From positions 2,232,001-2,296,000 of the forward strand of contig NZ_CP102664.1 in NCBI RefSeq assembly GCF_026427355.1: a stretch of 64,000 bases of DNA, in the 5' to 3' direction. The position numbers were made by a program, and so were the translations under genes. This document shows, one piece after another, positions 24,003 through 32,407 of the stretch. Source of the stretch: Sphingobium sp. JS3065 (lineage in GTDB: Bacteria; Pseudomonadota; Alphaproteobacteria; Sphingomonadales; Sphingomonadaceae). How positions within the stretch are numbered: position 1 is the first letter of the stretch; every line of letters starts with the position of its first letter. The notes beneath the pieces are model-generated. The model did not search any database. It was not told the DNA's origin and saw only the letters and a list, made by a program, of their open reading frames with translations.

Positions 24003-24649
24003 ACGCCGACTTGCTTGCACGTCTGATCGCGGCTGGCACGCCTGCCGACCTCGTCGCCGAAGTGGCGATGCTGGCCGCGCAGGCGCAGGCAGATCGCGCC
24101 GCCATAGAGGGCCGCCGTGCCAGTGATCGCGAACGCTCCTCCCGCCGTCGCGTGACGTCACGTGACGTCACGGGAGATCACGTTACCGCACGTGATGTCA
24201 CGGTCGAAGCCCCCTTTCCCGCCCCCTCCCCCCTTCTTCCCCCAGACCCCCAACAACCCCCCGCCCCCACCCATACCCCCGAGGGTGTTACCCCGCGCAC
24301 GCGTAAGGCCGACCAGTTTCCGATGCCCGACGGCGTCGCCCCGGAGCACTGGCGAGACCTGCTGGCCAACCGGAGGCGGAAGAACCTTCCGAATACACCG
24401 ACGGCGCACAAGCGGCTGATGGCCGACATTGCCCGTCTGTCGGACGAGGAATGGCCGCCCGGCCGCCTGATCGAACACGCTGCGGCCAGAGGATGGGCCG
24501 CGATCTACGACCCTCGCCAGGACAATCGACATGACCGCACAAACCGCCATCACCACCAGGACCGAGACGAGCCAGCCAATCCGATGGTCCGAGCCGTCGT
24601 TGCCGCCGAAGCTCGACGCGCTGCTGGAGGAGAACCAGAGCTTCACTGA
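23999..24649 (+). CDS. Putative replication initiator containing the origin repeats
   Basis: 216 residues from GTG 23999 (GTGA overlap). The N-terminus is helical. Residues about 52-68 are a VTSRDVTGDHVTARDVT repeat created by DNA iterons, followed by a Pro-rich linker (about 70-95). The C-terminal half (FPMPDGVAPEHWRDLLANRRRKNLPNTPTAHKRLMADIARL ... PPGRLIEHAAARGWAAIYDPR) looks like a DnaT/phage-primosome-like helical domain. By position (before a lambda-P-like gene) and by its embedded repeats it matches lambda O. The assignment is inferential; similarity to lambda O is not evident. Confidence 0.5.
   Translation: MNADLLARLIAAGTPADLVAEVAMLAAQAQADRAAIEGRRASDRERSSRRRVTSRDVTGDHVTARDVTVEAPFPAPSPLLPPDPQQPPAPTHTPEGVTPRTRKADQFPMPDGVAPEHWRDLLANRRRKNLPNTPTAHKRLMADIARLSDEEWPPGRLIEHAAARGWAAIYDPRQDNRHDRTNRHHHQDRDEPANPMVRAVVAAEARRAAGGEPELH
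24151..24203. repeat. Iteron array and probable phage origin
   Basis: Five contiguous 10-base units: CGTGACGTCA, CGTGACGTCA, CGGGAGATCA, CGTTACCGCA and CGTGATGTCA, then CGG. They lie in frame inside the putative initiator gene and are followed by about 80 bases in which the plus strand is almost pure C-rich pyrimidine (24211-24290). Iterons within the initiator gene next to a strand-asymmetric region is the arrangement of lambdoid origins. Confidence 0.5.
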
Positions 24650-25100
24650 CCTGCCCGTCGTCGGCCCGGTGAGTGCCGGGCATCTGCGCGATTACGTCGC
24701 CTCCTGTCAGCCGCCCATGCCGGCACGCGAGCAGATCGAGCGCATGATCGGCCGCATCGCGGTGATGATGCCCAGCCCGAAGCTGACCGACAAGGAAGCG
24801 CAGGAGCGGCTGAACCTCTACACCCGCGCGCTCAGCGTCCATGCTCTGCCGGACCTGCACGCCGCATTTGACGTGATCGTCCGCACCTGCCGCTTCTTCC
24901 CCACGGTGGCCGAGATCGAGAAGATCGTCGCTCCCATCAAGGGGCGCCGGACGCGCCGCGAAAGCATCGCCCGCATGATTCTGCTCAAGCATGACCGGGA
25001 GTGGACGGAGCCGCAGGAGATGCTGACGGAGGATGAGGCGAAGCTGCTCGGCCATATCCTCGCCGATCCGATGGGCAAGAGCGTAGGAGCGGCAGCATGA
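24531..25100 (+). CDS. Putative helicase loader, lambda P position
   Basis: 189 residues, starting 119 bases inside the end of the upstream gene in another frame. The middle, ALPDLHAAFDVIVRTCRFFPTVAEIEKIV, resembles the conserved WxPT/FFPT-xxEI helix of phage replication P-like proteins. The C-terminus (LLKHDREWTEPQEMLTEDEAKLLG) is acidic. There is no Walker A, so it is not a DnaC-type ATPase. It probably recruits the host DnaB helicase. The assignment depends on that motif and on gene order. Confidence 0.4.
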   Translation: MTAQTAITTRTETSQPIRWSEPSLPPKLDALLEENQSFTDLPVVGPVSAGHLRDYVASCQPPMPAREQIERMIGRIAVMMPSPKLTDKEAQERLNLYTRALSVHALPDLHAAFDVIVRTCRFFPTVAEIEKIVAPIKGRRTRRESIARMILLKHDREWTEPQEMLTEDEAKLLGHILADPMGKSVGAAA

Positions 25101-25312
25101 ACATCAGGCACGCCCGCCGTCTGACCGGGATGTCCCGCGACCGCTTCAGCAAGGCCGTCGGCGTGAACCGCGGCACGGTGAAGCGCTGGGAGCAAGGCAC
25201 GCGCATCCCGACCGAAGAGAGGGTCATAGCGATCGAGCAGGCCCTTACCAGGCTGGGCGTGAACCTCGCTAACCTCTACCAGCCGCTGGCACTCAGCGCG
25301 TCGCATCAGTAG
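25097..25312 (+). CDS. XRE-family HTH regulator (71 aa)
   Basis: MNIRHARRLTGMSRDRFSKAVGVNRGTVKRWEQGTRIPTEERVIAIEQAL is a near-complete HTH_XRE domain with little else. It overlaps the previous gene by 4 bases. A probable DNA-binding regulator of the late early-gene region. The target is unknown. Confidence 0.75.
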   Translation: MNIRHARRLTGMSRDRFSKAVGVNRGTVKRWEQGTRIPTEERVIAIEQALTRLGVNLANLYQPLALSASHQ

Positions 25313-25341
25313 AACAGGAAGAGAACGGAGTTTACGGGGAC

Positions 25342-26397
25342 ATGGCGGACAAGCCGAAATTTGAAGTGGTGAATAGGCTGGGCGAGGTCTTCGAGGGTGC
25401 GAGCCCAGCCGAAGCGCGCTCGGCCATGATCGCGGCGGCGCGCCAGGCGCTGATCGAGGATGCGGCGCGTGACCCTGACCGCGTCACCGCGCTCAATGCC
25501 CGGCTGGCGCGGATGGATGCGGCCCGCAAACGCGAGCGCCAGCGCATCGACCATCTGGTGCTGGGTCTGCCGCGCCCCATTGAGCGCGTGACCGAAGGCA
25601 AGCGGAAGGGCCGCAGCAAGCCCAAGCTGATCGAACGTCCGGTTCGGCTGGAGCCCGGCATCGAGGAAGCGGTGCAGGTGCGCGAATCGTGGAACCATAA
25701 AGCCTATGGGACGCCCGAGACATGGGACCGTTCGACGCGCACACATGACGGCTCGCTCGTCCAATTGCATCGCAACGGCACGATCGACAAAGACCAGCTC
25801 GAATGGGCGGCGCAGATCGCGAACGTCTATCGCAGTCTGGAGGCCGACGTTGCGGTCAAGGTCGCCAGCCTCGAAGCGCGCGTTGATCAGTCGCGCCGGA
25901 CGGGCGGCATGGCGGCGGAGAGCGTCTACCGCGTGCGGATGCATCTGGCTTATGGCTATTGGCGCGACATGCTGCCCCTGCCCCGGCAGATGGTGCTGGA
26001 TATGATCGTTGGCGATACGATCGGCTATTCCGTCGCCGCCCATCGCTACCGGGTCCATAAGCGCAAGGCCAAGCGCTTCCTGCTCGATGCGCTGAACCGC
26101 TGGCCGATGTGTGTGGCGCACGCCTTCTCAATGGTGGATCGGCATACCGTTGATGCTCTCAACGCGGGTCAGAAGGTCATTCCCGGCTGGCTCGGCGGGC
26201 CTGCCCGGCGCCATTCTGCGGCGACCGACCAGGACACGGTCGACGCATTGGAGATCGCGGAGGAGCAGGTCACGCGCTGCCACCTCTATGACATCGATCC
26301 CGAGTTCCTTGATGAACGCGGCTTGCTGAAGGAATGGAAGGATATAGCCGACATCATCCGGGCACGGCTTGGCGCAGTGGAAGAAGAGGCAGCATAG
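25342..26397 (+). CDS. Putative late transcription regulator (351 aa)
   Basis: Last protein gene before the tRNA and late genes. N-terminal 60 residues are a charged helix. Residues about 200-255 (YRVRMHLAYGYWRDMLPLPRQMVLDMIVGDTIGYSVAAHRYRVHKRKAKRFLLDALNRW) have the look of a sigma-region-4/HTH unit with a basic recognition helix. By position it may be the Q-like or activator protein that turns on late genes. No named family is recognised. Confidence 0.45.
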   Translation: MADKPKFEVVNRLGEVFEGASPAEARSAMIAAARQALIEDAARDPDRVTALNARLARMDAARKRERQRIDHLVLGLPRPIERVTEGKRKGRSKPKLIERPVRLEPGIEEAVQVRESWNHKAYGTPETWDRSTRTHDGSLVQLHRNGTIDKDQLEWAAQIANVYRSLEADVAVKVASLEARVDQSRRTGGMAAESVYRVRMHLAYGYWRDMLPLPRQMVLDMIVGDTIGYSVAAHRYRVHKRKAKRFLLDALNRWPMCVAHAFSMVDRHTVDALNAGQKVIPGWLGGPARRHSAATDQDTVDALEIAEEQVTRCHLYDIDPEFLDERGLLKEWKDIADIIRARLGAVEEEAA

Positions 26398-26454
26398 CAA
26401 CCCGTTCTCTTTTTGGCTTGCAAGTGGCCCCGAAATGTTCCAAAAACGGCCTTG

Positions 26455-26496
26455 GATAAATCCGCCCGAAGCTGATGAGCGTCGGGCGGATTTATC
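26455..26496. terminator. Strong 15-bp hairpin upstream of the phage tRNA
   Basis: GATAAATCCGCCCGA (26455-26469) pairs perfectly with 26482-26496 across a 12-base loop and is followed by GTTT. It separates the early operon from the tRNA gene. It may end early transcription (a target for antitermination) or protect an RNA end. The U-run is short. Confidence 0.55.
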
Positions 26497-26502
26497 GTTT
26501 CT

Positions 26503-26577
26503 GCTGGGGTAGCTCAACGGTAGAGCCGCTCACTCGTAATGAGAAGGCTGCGGGTTCAAGTCCCGCCCCTAGCTCCA
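26503..26577 (+). tRNA. tRNA-Thr (CGT), phage-encoded
   Basis: 75 bases with a 7-bp acceptor stem (GCTGGGG/CCCTAGC, one G-T), D-stem GCTC/GAGC, anticodon loop CTCGTAA with CGT anticodon reading ACG, T-stem GCGGG/CCCGC around TTCAAGT, discriminator T and encoded CCA. The first anticodon-stem pair is a G-A mismatch. It lies inside the prophage between early and late regions. Confidence 0.85.
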
Positions 26578-26647
26578 GTTTCATCGGCAAAGATGGAAGC
26601 CGCTGGCCTTTCGGTCACCCCTGGATGGATAGGCCAGCGGCAGCAGG

Positions 26648-26830
26648 TCAGTGGGAGGTTGCCCCGGCGCTGTCTTTCATGAGCATGGCCTTCGCCTGAT
26701 ACATCACCGCCAATTCGCGGTGTGCGAAGATCGCCATCTTGTGGCCGCCCTGCTCGGTCATTTCCCTGGCCTTACGCGCTTCTTGCTGGGCTCTCTGCAA
26801 CAGATAGTCGGCGTCCACTGACGTTCTCAT
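26648..26830 (-). CDS. Hypothetical protein on the opposite strand (60 aa)
   Basis: MRTSVDADYLLQRAQQEARKAREMTEQGGHKMAIFAHRELAVMYQAKAMLM, a two-helix protein resembling small sphingomonad host proteins. ATG 26830 has GGAGG 6 bases upstream, which decides the start against longer in-frame options at 26983 and 27139. It is one of the few genes facing left in the late half, so it may be expressed in the lysogen. Confidence 0.6.
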   Translation of the reverse strand: MRTSVDADYLLQRAQQEARKAREMTEQGGHKMAIFAHRELAVMYQAKAMLMKDSAGATSH

Positions 26831-27003
26831 ATCTACCTCCTGCTCCGATTCGATGGGCTTGAATGATATCCATGTGTCGCCTGTGATGAAGTCCGTGTTG
26901 TGACACCGAACGACATCTTGTCGCTTCTCAATTTCATTCCATAGAGGTTGGGTGAGGCTGAAATGCGCTGCCACCTTCGCCATTAAGCATAGGGTGTGGG
27001 CAC

Positions 27004-27363
27004 ATGGGCAAGTTAAAGTTTGTTGGCAGCCGGTTGTCCCCTCTGAAGCAAACCCTCGGTTATCTTGCTCCCGATCCGTCTCGCAAGGAAGCCAACCGTA
27101 AGACGTTCTCCCCATGGCGGCGGCTTTACAGCACCGCACGGTGGCGCCAACTGCGCATGAAAATCTTCGTGCGTGATAATTTCACATGCCAGTGGCCAGG
27201 GTGCGGGAAAGTTCAGGGCAACACCTCTCTGCTCGTGGCCGATCACCGCACGCCTCATCGAGGCGATGAGGTCCGCTTCTGGGACGAGCGCAATCTGTGG
27301 ACGCTCTGCAAGGCATGCCATGATGGCCCGAAGCAGAAGGCGGAGCGCGATGGGCTGATCTGA
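27004..27363 (+). CDS. HNH endonuclease beside terminase
   Basis: 119 residues. Zinc and catalytic motif: CQWPGCG, VADHRTPHRGDEVRFWDERNLWTLCKACHDGPK (about residues 60-112), giving the HNH core with Asp-His, Asn and His plus four cysteines. HNH proteins encoded just before the terminase genes of HK97-like phages work with the terminase to cut cos sites, and this one is in that place. Confidence 0.85.
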   Translation: MGKLKFVGSRLSPLKQTLGYLAPDPSRKEANRKTFSPWRRLYSTARWRQLRMKIFVRDNFTCQWPGCGKVQGNTSLLVADHRTPHRGDEVRFWDERNLWTLCKACHDGPKQKAERDGLI

Positions 27364-27385
27364 AAACGGAAATAGGAATAACAGC

Positions 27386-27610
27386 ATGGCCATCGTAGTG
27401 ACCCGCCGCGGCCTCCTGCCGGAAAACGATCAATTCGACGCTGACTGCAGGAAGTGCAAGTCCTCCCTGCGCTTCCTTCGCCGCGATGCGAAGTTCACCG
27501 ATGACCAAAGGGACGGTGCTTTCCTGACGGTCTCGTGCCCCGTGTGCGGTGATCCCGTGCATGTCGCTGAGAGCGCTGCTCGACAGCGTCCGGACAGACC
27601 CTCGCGCTGA
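27386..27610 (+). CDS. Zinc-ribbon phage protein (74 aa)
   Basis: CRKCKSSLRF and CPVCGDPVH supply two CxxC pairs about 30 residues apart, a zinc ribbon. It sits between the HNH and small terminase genes. The function is unknown. Confidence 0.6.
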   Translation: MAIVVTRRGLLPENDQFDADCRKCKSSLRFLRRDAKFTDDQRDGAFLTVSCPVCGDPVHVAESAARQRPDRPSR

Positions 27611-27749
27611 TCCGGAGCCCACCCCCGGGGGGGGGGGTGCGCCCAAAGTTGAAAGGCGCCTCTTCTGCCGACCGGTGGTGCCCACACGCAGAGATTTTTT
27701 CCTAGTGGAAGGGTCGGAGGTGCGAACTTTCGCTGGAGGATGATGCCAA
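27611..27749. other. Non-coding gap with poly(G) tract, candidate cos region
   Basis: 139 bases between the zinc-ribbon gene and the small terminase gene. It holds a run of 11 G (27627-27637) directly after CCCCC, and GAGATTTTTTCC near 27691. In cos phages with an HNH gene, the cohesive-end site usually lies next to the small terminase gene, so this is the most likely place. No cohesive sequence can be read directly. Confidence 0.35.
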
Positions 27750-28304
27750 ATGGCAACCCGAAAGACTTCTTCCGACTGGGCTCGCATCGAACTCGAATAC
27801 TTGGCTGGTGAAGATTCGATCAGGGAAATAGCTGATCGACATGAGATTTCTGACACCGCTATTCGTAAGCGCGCGAAGGCGGAGGGCTGGAAGCGCGCAG
27901 TTCGCAGTGCGAACCGGTGCGAACCTGACCGATCGCCTCCCCCGCCTCCGCCCTCAGACCCTGAGCGGCCGCTCGCCGCCGGTGAAATCGCCGACAGTGG
28001 GCGCTCGCTGGTCGCCCGAATGCTGGATGAGCTGGACGTCGTGACCAGCCGCCGTGGCGAACTTGAAGACCTGATTATCGAGGCGACGGCCGACGATGAG
28101 GATGATGCCAAGCGAAATTCACTGATGCGGGCGGTAAGTCTGCCCGGACGCGCCAACACGTTGAAGACGCTGGCACTGGCGCTGAAGACGATCAACGAGG
28201 CCTCGGCGCCACAGGGCAAGAAGGCCGCCAAGCAAGAACGAGCAGACGCGGTCGCCGGCCGGTTCCGCCCCATTGGACCTCCTAGCCTCAAAGCGGTGAA
28301 ATAG
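27750..28304 (+). CDS. terS: Terminase small subunit
   Basis: 184 residues. The N-terminal HTH (WARIELEYLAGEDSIREIADRHEISDTAIRKRAKAEGW, about 10-48) is the terminase gpNu1/Terminase_2-type DNA-binding domain. A Pro-rich linker (about 62-75) leads to a helical oligomerisation region (VARMLDELDVVTSRRGELEDLI). It should recognise the packaging site and hand DNA to TerL, whose gene starts 3 bases downstream. Confidence 0.75.
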   Translation: MATRKTSSDWARIELEYLAGEDSIREIADRHEISDTAIRKRAKAEGWKRAVRSANRCEPDRSPPPPPPSDPERPLAAGEIADSGRSLVARMLDELDVVTSRRGELEDLIIEATADDEDDAKRNSLMRAVSLPGRANTLKTLALALKTINEASAPQGKKAAKQERADAVAGRFRPIGPPSLKAVK

Positions 28305-28307
28305 GCC

Positions 28308-29999
28308 GTGGTCACATGGACCACCGCGTGCCCGGACTGGAAACGCCGGATTCGGGAACGCCGATCGCTCATACCGTTCGAGCCGCTATTCCCCGCTTCA
28401 GCAGAGGCGAAGATGGCAGTCTTTACATCGCTCAAGATTGTTGACCTTCCGGGCCAGCCTACGATCGGCGAGGCATGCGCCGATTGGATACTAGATTTCG
28501 CCGCGGCGATTTTCGGAGCATACGATCCGGAGACCGGCGATCAGTTGATTAAAAATGCAATGCTACTGGTGAGCAAGAAGAATACAAAGTCGACCATTGC
28601 GGCCGGTATCATGCTTACCGAACTGATTTGCGGCTGGCGCGAGCATGATGAAAACCTGATTCTCGCACCCACAATCGAGGTCGCCGCGAACAGCTTCGGG
28701 CCCGCCGCCGCTATGGTGCGGGCGGATGAAGAGTTGATCGATCTTCTGCATGTGCAGGATCATCTTCGCCTGATCACGCATATGACCACGAAGGCCAAAC
28801 TTAAGGTTGTGGCCGCTGATGCGCGGACGGTCGCGGGCAAGAAGGCCAGTCGCGTCCTCGTCGACGAGCTATGGCTCTTCGGCGAGATGAACAATGCCGA
28901 CGCGATGCTGGGCGAGGCTACAGGCGGACAAATCTCCAGAGCGGAGGGGTATAACCTCTTCCTTACCACCCAGTCAGACAAGCCTCCCGCAGGCGTGTTC
29001 AAGCAGAAGCTGGCCTATGCACGCGATGTGCGCGACGGAGTTATAGAAGACCGGGAATTCCTGCCGGTCCTGTATGAATTTCCGGAGGAGATGCTCGCTG
29101 CTAATGAGCATCTCGACCCGGCCAATTTCTACATCACCAATCCCAACATAGGACTATCCGTCAGCCAGAAGTGGCTCGACACCGAGTTTCGTAAGGTCGC
29201 CAACGCTGAGGACGGTGAGAAGCAGACATTCTTCGCCAAGCACCTGAACGTCGAGATCGGCGTAGGCCTGCGATATGATGCTTGGATCGGGGCTGTTTAC
29301 TGGCAGGGCGCCACCGCATCTCCTGAATTATGGGACGGCTCGCTCGATCAGTTCCTTGATCTGGTTGAAGTTGCGGTGGCGGGAATAGACGGCGGCGGAC
29401 TGGACGATCTTCTCGGGCTCGGACTGCTCGGACGACTGAAAACGGACCCTCGGATATGGCTGCTCTGGTGCCGCGCGTGGGCACAGTTAGATGTTTTCGA
29501 GCGACGAAAGGATATCGTCAGCCGCCTGACCGATTTCATTCGAGAGGGATCGCTGGTCAGGTGCGAATCTCCGACGCAGGACCTGGTTGAAATTGCCGAC
29601 TTACTCGAGCGCGTGAAGCTGCGGAACCTATTTCCAAAGGAGGGGGCCATCGGCCTCGATCCTGCGGGCGTGACGGCGATTGTGGACGAACTTGCGAGCC
29701 GTGGTTTCACCGCTGAGCAGATGGTCGCCATTCCGCAGGGTTTTCGACTGTCGGGAGCAGTCTGGGGATCGGAACGGAAGCTGAAGGACGGAACCCTTCT
29801 GCACGGCGGCCAGGAGTTGATGTCTTGGTGTGTCGGCAACGCGAAGGCGGAACCTCGCGGCAACGCCGTCCTGATTACGAAACAGGTGTCTGGTAAGGCT
29901 AAGATCGACCCGCTGATCGCCGCATTTGATGCGGTTGTCCTCATGACAAGGAACCCGGAAGCGGAAGCCGAAAAGGCATTCCAGATGCTGATCCTCTGA
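28308..29999 (+). CDS. terL: Terminase large subunit
   Basis: 563 residues, GTG start. ATPase: the Walker-A-like region is LLVSKKNTKSTIAAGIML (about 85-102), and Walker B is ASRVLVDELWLFG (about 184-196) with the catalytic Glu. The nuclease domain includes AVAGIDGGGLDDLLGL (about 357-372) with acidic metal ligands. The order fits Terminase_1/HK97-type packaging motors, which pump DNA into proheads and cut it. Downstream comes the prohead protease instead of the usual portal. Confidence 0.88.
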   Translation: MVTWTTACPDWKRRIRERRSLIPFEPLFPASAEAKMAVFTSLKIVDLPGQPTIGEACADWILDFAAAIFGAYDPETGDQLIKNAMLLVSKKNTKSTIAAGIMLTELICGWREHDENLILAPTIEVAANSFGPAAAMVRADEELIDLLHVQDHLRLITHMTTKAKLKVVAADARTVAGKKASRVLVDELWLFGEMNNADAMLGEATGGQISRAEGYNLFLTTQSDKPPAGVFKQKLAYARDVRDGVIEDREFLPVLYEFPEEMLAANEHLDPANFYITNPNIGLSVSQKWLDTEFRKVANAEDGEKQTFFAKHLNVEIGVGLRYDAWIGAVYWQGATASPELWDGSLDQFLDLVEVAVAGIDGGGLDDLLGLGLLGRLKTDPRIWLLWCRAWAQLDVFERRKDIVSRLTDFIREGSLVRCESPTQDLVEIADLLERVKLRNLFPKEGAIGLDPAGVTAIVDELASRGFTAEQMVAIPQGFRLSGAVWGSERKLKDGTLLHGGQELMSWCVGNAKAEPRGNAVLITKQVSGKAKIDPLIAAFDAVVLMTRNPEAEAEKAFQMLIL

Positions 30000-30034
30000 T
30001 CAGGGTCTACTCACGTAAAAGATAGGAAATTGCC

Positions 30035-30655
30035 ATGAGCAATCTGGCCCGCGCCTACTCGTTCATCGAGATCAAGGCCGCCGATGACGATCGGCGCATC
30101 ATCGAGGGGGTGGCGACTACGCCGACGCCTGATCGGTCGCAGGATATCGTCCGCCCCATGGGCGCAAAATTCAGTTTGCCCTTGCCCTTTCTCTGGCAGC
30201 ATCGCCATGACGAGCCCGTTGGCCACGTCATCGATGCCGACCCGAGGCCCAGCGGCATTCGGTTCAAGGCCCAGATTGAGAAGACTGACGAACCGGGCAA
30301 GCTCAAGGATCGGCTGGACGAGGCGTGGCTGAGCCTGAAACTCAAGCTGGTCCGCGCGACGTCGATCGGCTTCCGGCCGCTGAAATATTCGTTCATCGAG
30401 AATGGCGGCATCGACTTCGAAGAGTGGGACTGGCTGGAGCTGTCGGGCGTCACCATTCCCGCGAACCCGGATGCCGCCATCACGGCAGTCAAGCAGTTTG
30501 ATCGCATTCTCAGGGAAGCTCAGGGCATTCCCGACCTTGAAATTCTGCCTTCCGAATCGCCTGCCGCGCCCGGCAAATCGCGTGTCGTGAAGTTGGATGA
30601 CGCCGCCCGCGTCAGGGCAAAACCCTTTGTCATCAACCGCATCGTGCGGTCCTGA
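30035..30655 (+). CDS. HK97-family prohead protease
   Basis: 206 residues. The catalytic His lies in FLWQHRHDEPVGHV (about residue 55) and Ser in VRATSIGFRPL (about 110), as in the U35 peptidase family (ISGVATTPTPDRSQDIV-like start: IEGVATTPTPDRSQDIV). It trims the capsid delta domain during head maturation. It is followed directly by the capsid gene. Confidence 0.88.
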   Translation: MSNLARAYSFIEIKAADDDRRIIEGVATTPTPDRSQDIVRPMGAKFSLPLPFLWQHRHDEPVGHVIDADPRPSGIRFKAQIEKTDEPGKLKDRLDEAWLSLKLKLVRATSIGFRPLKYSFIENGGIDFEEWDWLELSGVTIPANPDAAITAVKQFDRILREAQGIPDLEILPSESPAAPGKSRVVKLDDAARVRAKPFVINRIVRS

Positions 30656-30694
30656 CCCCCCATCTGGGGTATCACCCAAAGAAAGGAGCGAGCA

Positions 30695-32074
30695 ATGGCC
30701 ACCATTGCCGAACAGATCGCCGCGTTCGAGGCGAAGCGGGCGACCCTGGTCACCGCGAACGAAACCATCATGTCCAAGGCCGCCGACGCCGGCTCGACGC
30801 TCGATGCCGAGCAGGAAGAGCAATTCGACGGCAACCAGGCCGACATCGACGCGATCGACAAGCACCTGACGCGCCTCCGCGCCATGGAAAAAGCGCAGGC
30901 TGAGAAAGCGGCTCCCATCAAGGGCAAATCCCAGGATGAGGGCAACCAGTCGCGCAACGGCGGCGGCCAGCAGATCATCATCAAGGGTGACCAGGACGAG
31001 AAGTTCGAGGGTCAGAATTATACCCGGATGGTGATCGCCAAGACCCTCGCGCGCCTCGATGGGGTATCAGCGGCGGGCATTGCCCAGCAGCGTTGGGGCA
31101 AGAGCAATCCGAATCTGGTACAGGTCGTCCGCGCGGCGGTTGCTGGCGGCGGCACTGACGGCGGGGAATGGGGTGCCGAACTGGTCCATATTGACCGCTA
31201 CACCGGTGATTTCATCAACTATCTCTACAGCCGCACCGTGTTCGACAAGCTGCCGCTGCGCGAGGTTCCGGCGAATATCAACATCGCGGGCCAAGATGGA
31301 ACCGCGACCGCCTATTGGGTCGGTCAGTCCAAGTCGATTCCGGTCAGCAAGGCTGACTTCATGGACGTCAACCTGACGCCCCTGAAAGTTGCGGCGCTTG
31401 CCGTGGTGTCGAAGGAACTGTTGCGAGATTCGTCGCCGGCGGCAGAAATGCTTGTGCGAGATTCCCTCGTCAACGCGTCGGCTCAGCGTGTCGATCAGAC
31501 CTTTTTCAGCGCTTCGGCGGCCGTAGCCGGTGTCTCGCCGGCTGGCATTCTGAACGGGCTGGCTGCCGGCACCAGTGCCGGCCCCGATGTTGAAGGCGTC
31601 ATCGCCGACGTGAAGGCGCTTTATGCAGGTTTCATCGCGGCGAACAACGCTGATGGTCTCGAATTCGTCACAACCCAGTCGCTGGCGAAAGCCCTTGGCT
31701 TGATGCAGAATGTCATGGGCAACTTCGCCTTCCCGGGTCTGTCCGCGAATGGCGGCGCACTCCTGGGCGACACGCTCAATGCCGGCGGCAACGTCGGTGC
31801 TGGCGACCTCATCCTGCTCAAGCCATCCGACATCTACAAGATCGGCGACCGCGGCGTTGAGGTTTCGCTGTCGACCGAGGCGGCGATCCAGATGGATAGT
31901 GCCCCGGATGGCGCCAGCGACACGCCGGTGGCGAACGCCAGCGTCGTGTCGATGTTCCAGACGGAATCGGTGGCCATCAAGGTCGTGCGACCTCTCAACT
32001 TCGCCAAGCGCCGCGCCAGCGCGGTCGCCTATATCGGCGATGCCGATTACGGCACGCCCGAAGTAACCCCCTAA
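30695..32074 (+). CDS. HK97-fold major capsid protein
   Basis: 459 residues. The N-terminal 95 are a charged coiled-coil delta/scaffold domain (IAEQIAAFEAKRATLVTANETIMSKA ...), expected to be removed by the protease. The HK97 fold follows from about 120, with a phage_capsid core (YWVGQSKSIPVSKADFMDVNLTPLKVAALAVVSKELLRDSSPAAEMLV). RBS AAAGGAG lies 8 bases before the ATG. Longer than HK97 gp5, mostly at the N-terminus. Confidence 0.88.
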   Translation: MATIAEQIAAFEAKRATLVTANETIMSKAADAGSTLDAEQEEQFDGNQADIDAIDKHLTRLRAMEKAQAEKAAPIKGKSQDEGNQSRNGGGQQIIIKGDQDEKFEGQNYTRMVIAKTLARLDGVSAAGIAQQRWGKSNPNLVQVVRAAVAGGGTDGGEWGAELVHIDRYTGDFINYLYSRTVFDKLPLREVPANINIAGQDGTATAYWVGQSKSIPVSKADFMDVNLTPLKVAALAVVSKELLRDSSPAAEMLVRDSLVNASAQRVDQTFFSASAAVAGVSPAGILNGLAAGTSAGPDVEGVIADVKALYAGFIAANNADGLEFVTTQSLAKALGLMQNVMGNFAFPGLSANGGALLGDTLNAGGNVGAGDLILLKPSDIYKIGDRGVEVSLSTEAAIQMDSAPDGASDTPVANASVVSMFQTESVAIKVVRPLNFAKRRASAVAYIGDADYGTPEVTP

Positions 32075-32080
32075 TGACAA

Positions 32081-32109
32081 GCCGGGCGGGACCAAAAGTT
32101 CCGCCCGGC
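32081..32109 (+). terminator. GC-rich hairpin after the capsid gene
   Basis: GCCGGGCGGGA pairs with TTCCGCCCGGC (11 bp, one G-T) across a 7-base loop, 6 bases after the capsid stop. There is no U-run, so more likely a partial terminator or mRNA stabiliser that sets capsid level above downstream genes. Confidence 0.45.
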
Positions 32110-32128
32110 CCTTACTGGAGTAGTGCTG

Positions 32129-32407
32129 ATGCAACTGGTCGCAGCGAAGGCCTTCACCTACGCCACCCGACGTTTGAAAGCCGGTGATTATTTCACCACT
32201 CGGAACTCGGCTGATGGTCGCGCGCTTGTTGCGACCGGTCGCGCCCGTTTGGCTTTGGACGACGCGGCGGTTCCCCAAGATCAGCGTGCGTCCAACATCG
32301 ATACCCTGCGCGCCGAGTATGTCGAGGTATTGGGCAAACGCCCATACCACGGATGGAGTGAAGAAGAATTGTCCGCCAAGATCGCGGAAGCGCGTGCGGA
32401 AGCCTGA
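32129..32407 (+). CDS. Small head-module protein (92 aa)
   Basis: MQLVAAKAFTYATRRLKAGDYFTTRNSADGRALVATGRARLA ... EYVEVLGKRPYHGWSEEELSAKIAEA. ATG 32129 is favoured over GTG 32123 because GGAG is 9 bases upstream. The segment LxAGDxFxTRxxxDARALVATGRA is seen in small proteins next to capsid genes. The role is unknown, perhaps decoration or assembly. Confidence 0.6.
   Translation: MQLVAAKAFTYATRRLKAGDYFTTRNSADGRALVATGRARLALDDAAVPQDQRASNIDTLRAEYVEVLGKRPYHGWSEEELSAKIAEARAEA

Noticed and set aside
26831-26983. Upstream extension MAKVAAHFSL... of the 60-aa minus-strand gene
   Set aside because: The strong GGAGG sits directly before the internal ATG at 26830, and the extension lies in the likely divergent promoter region.
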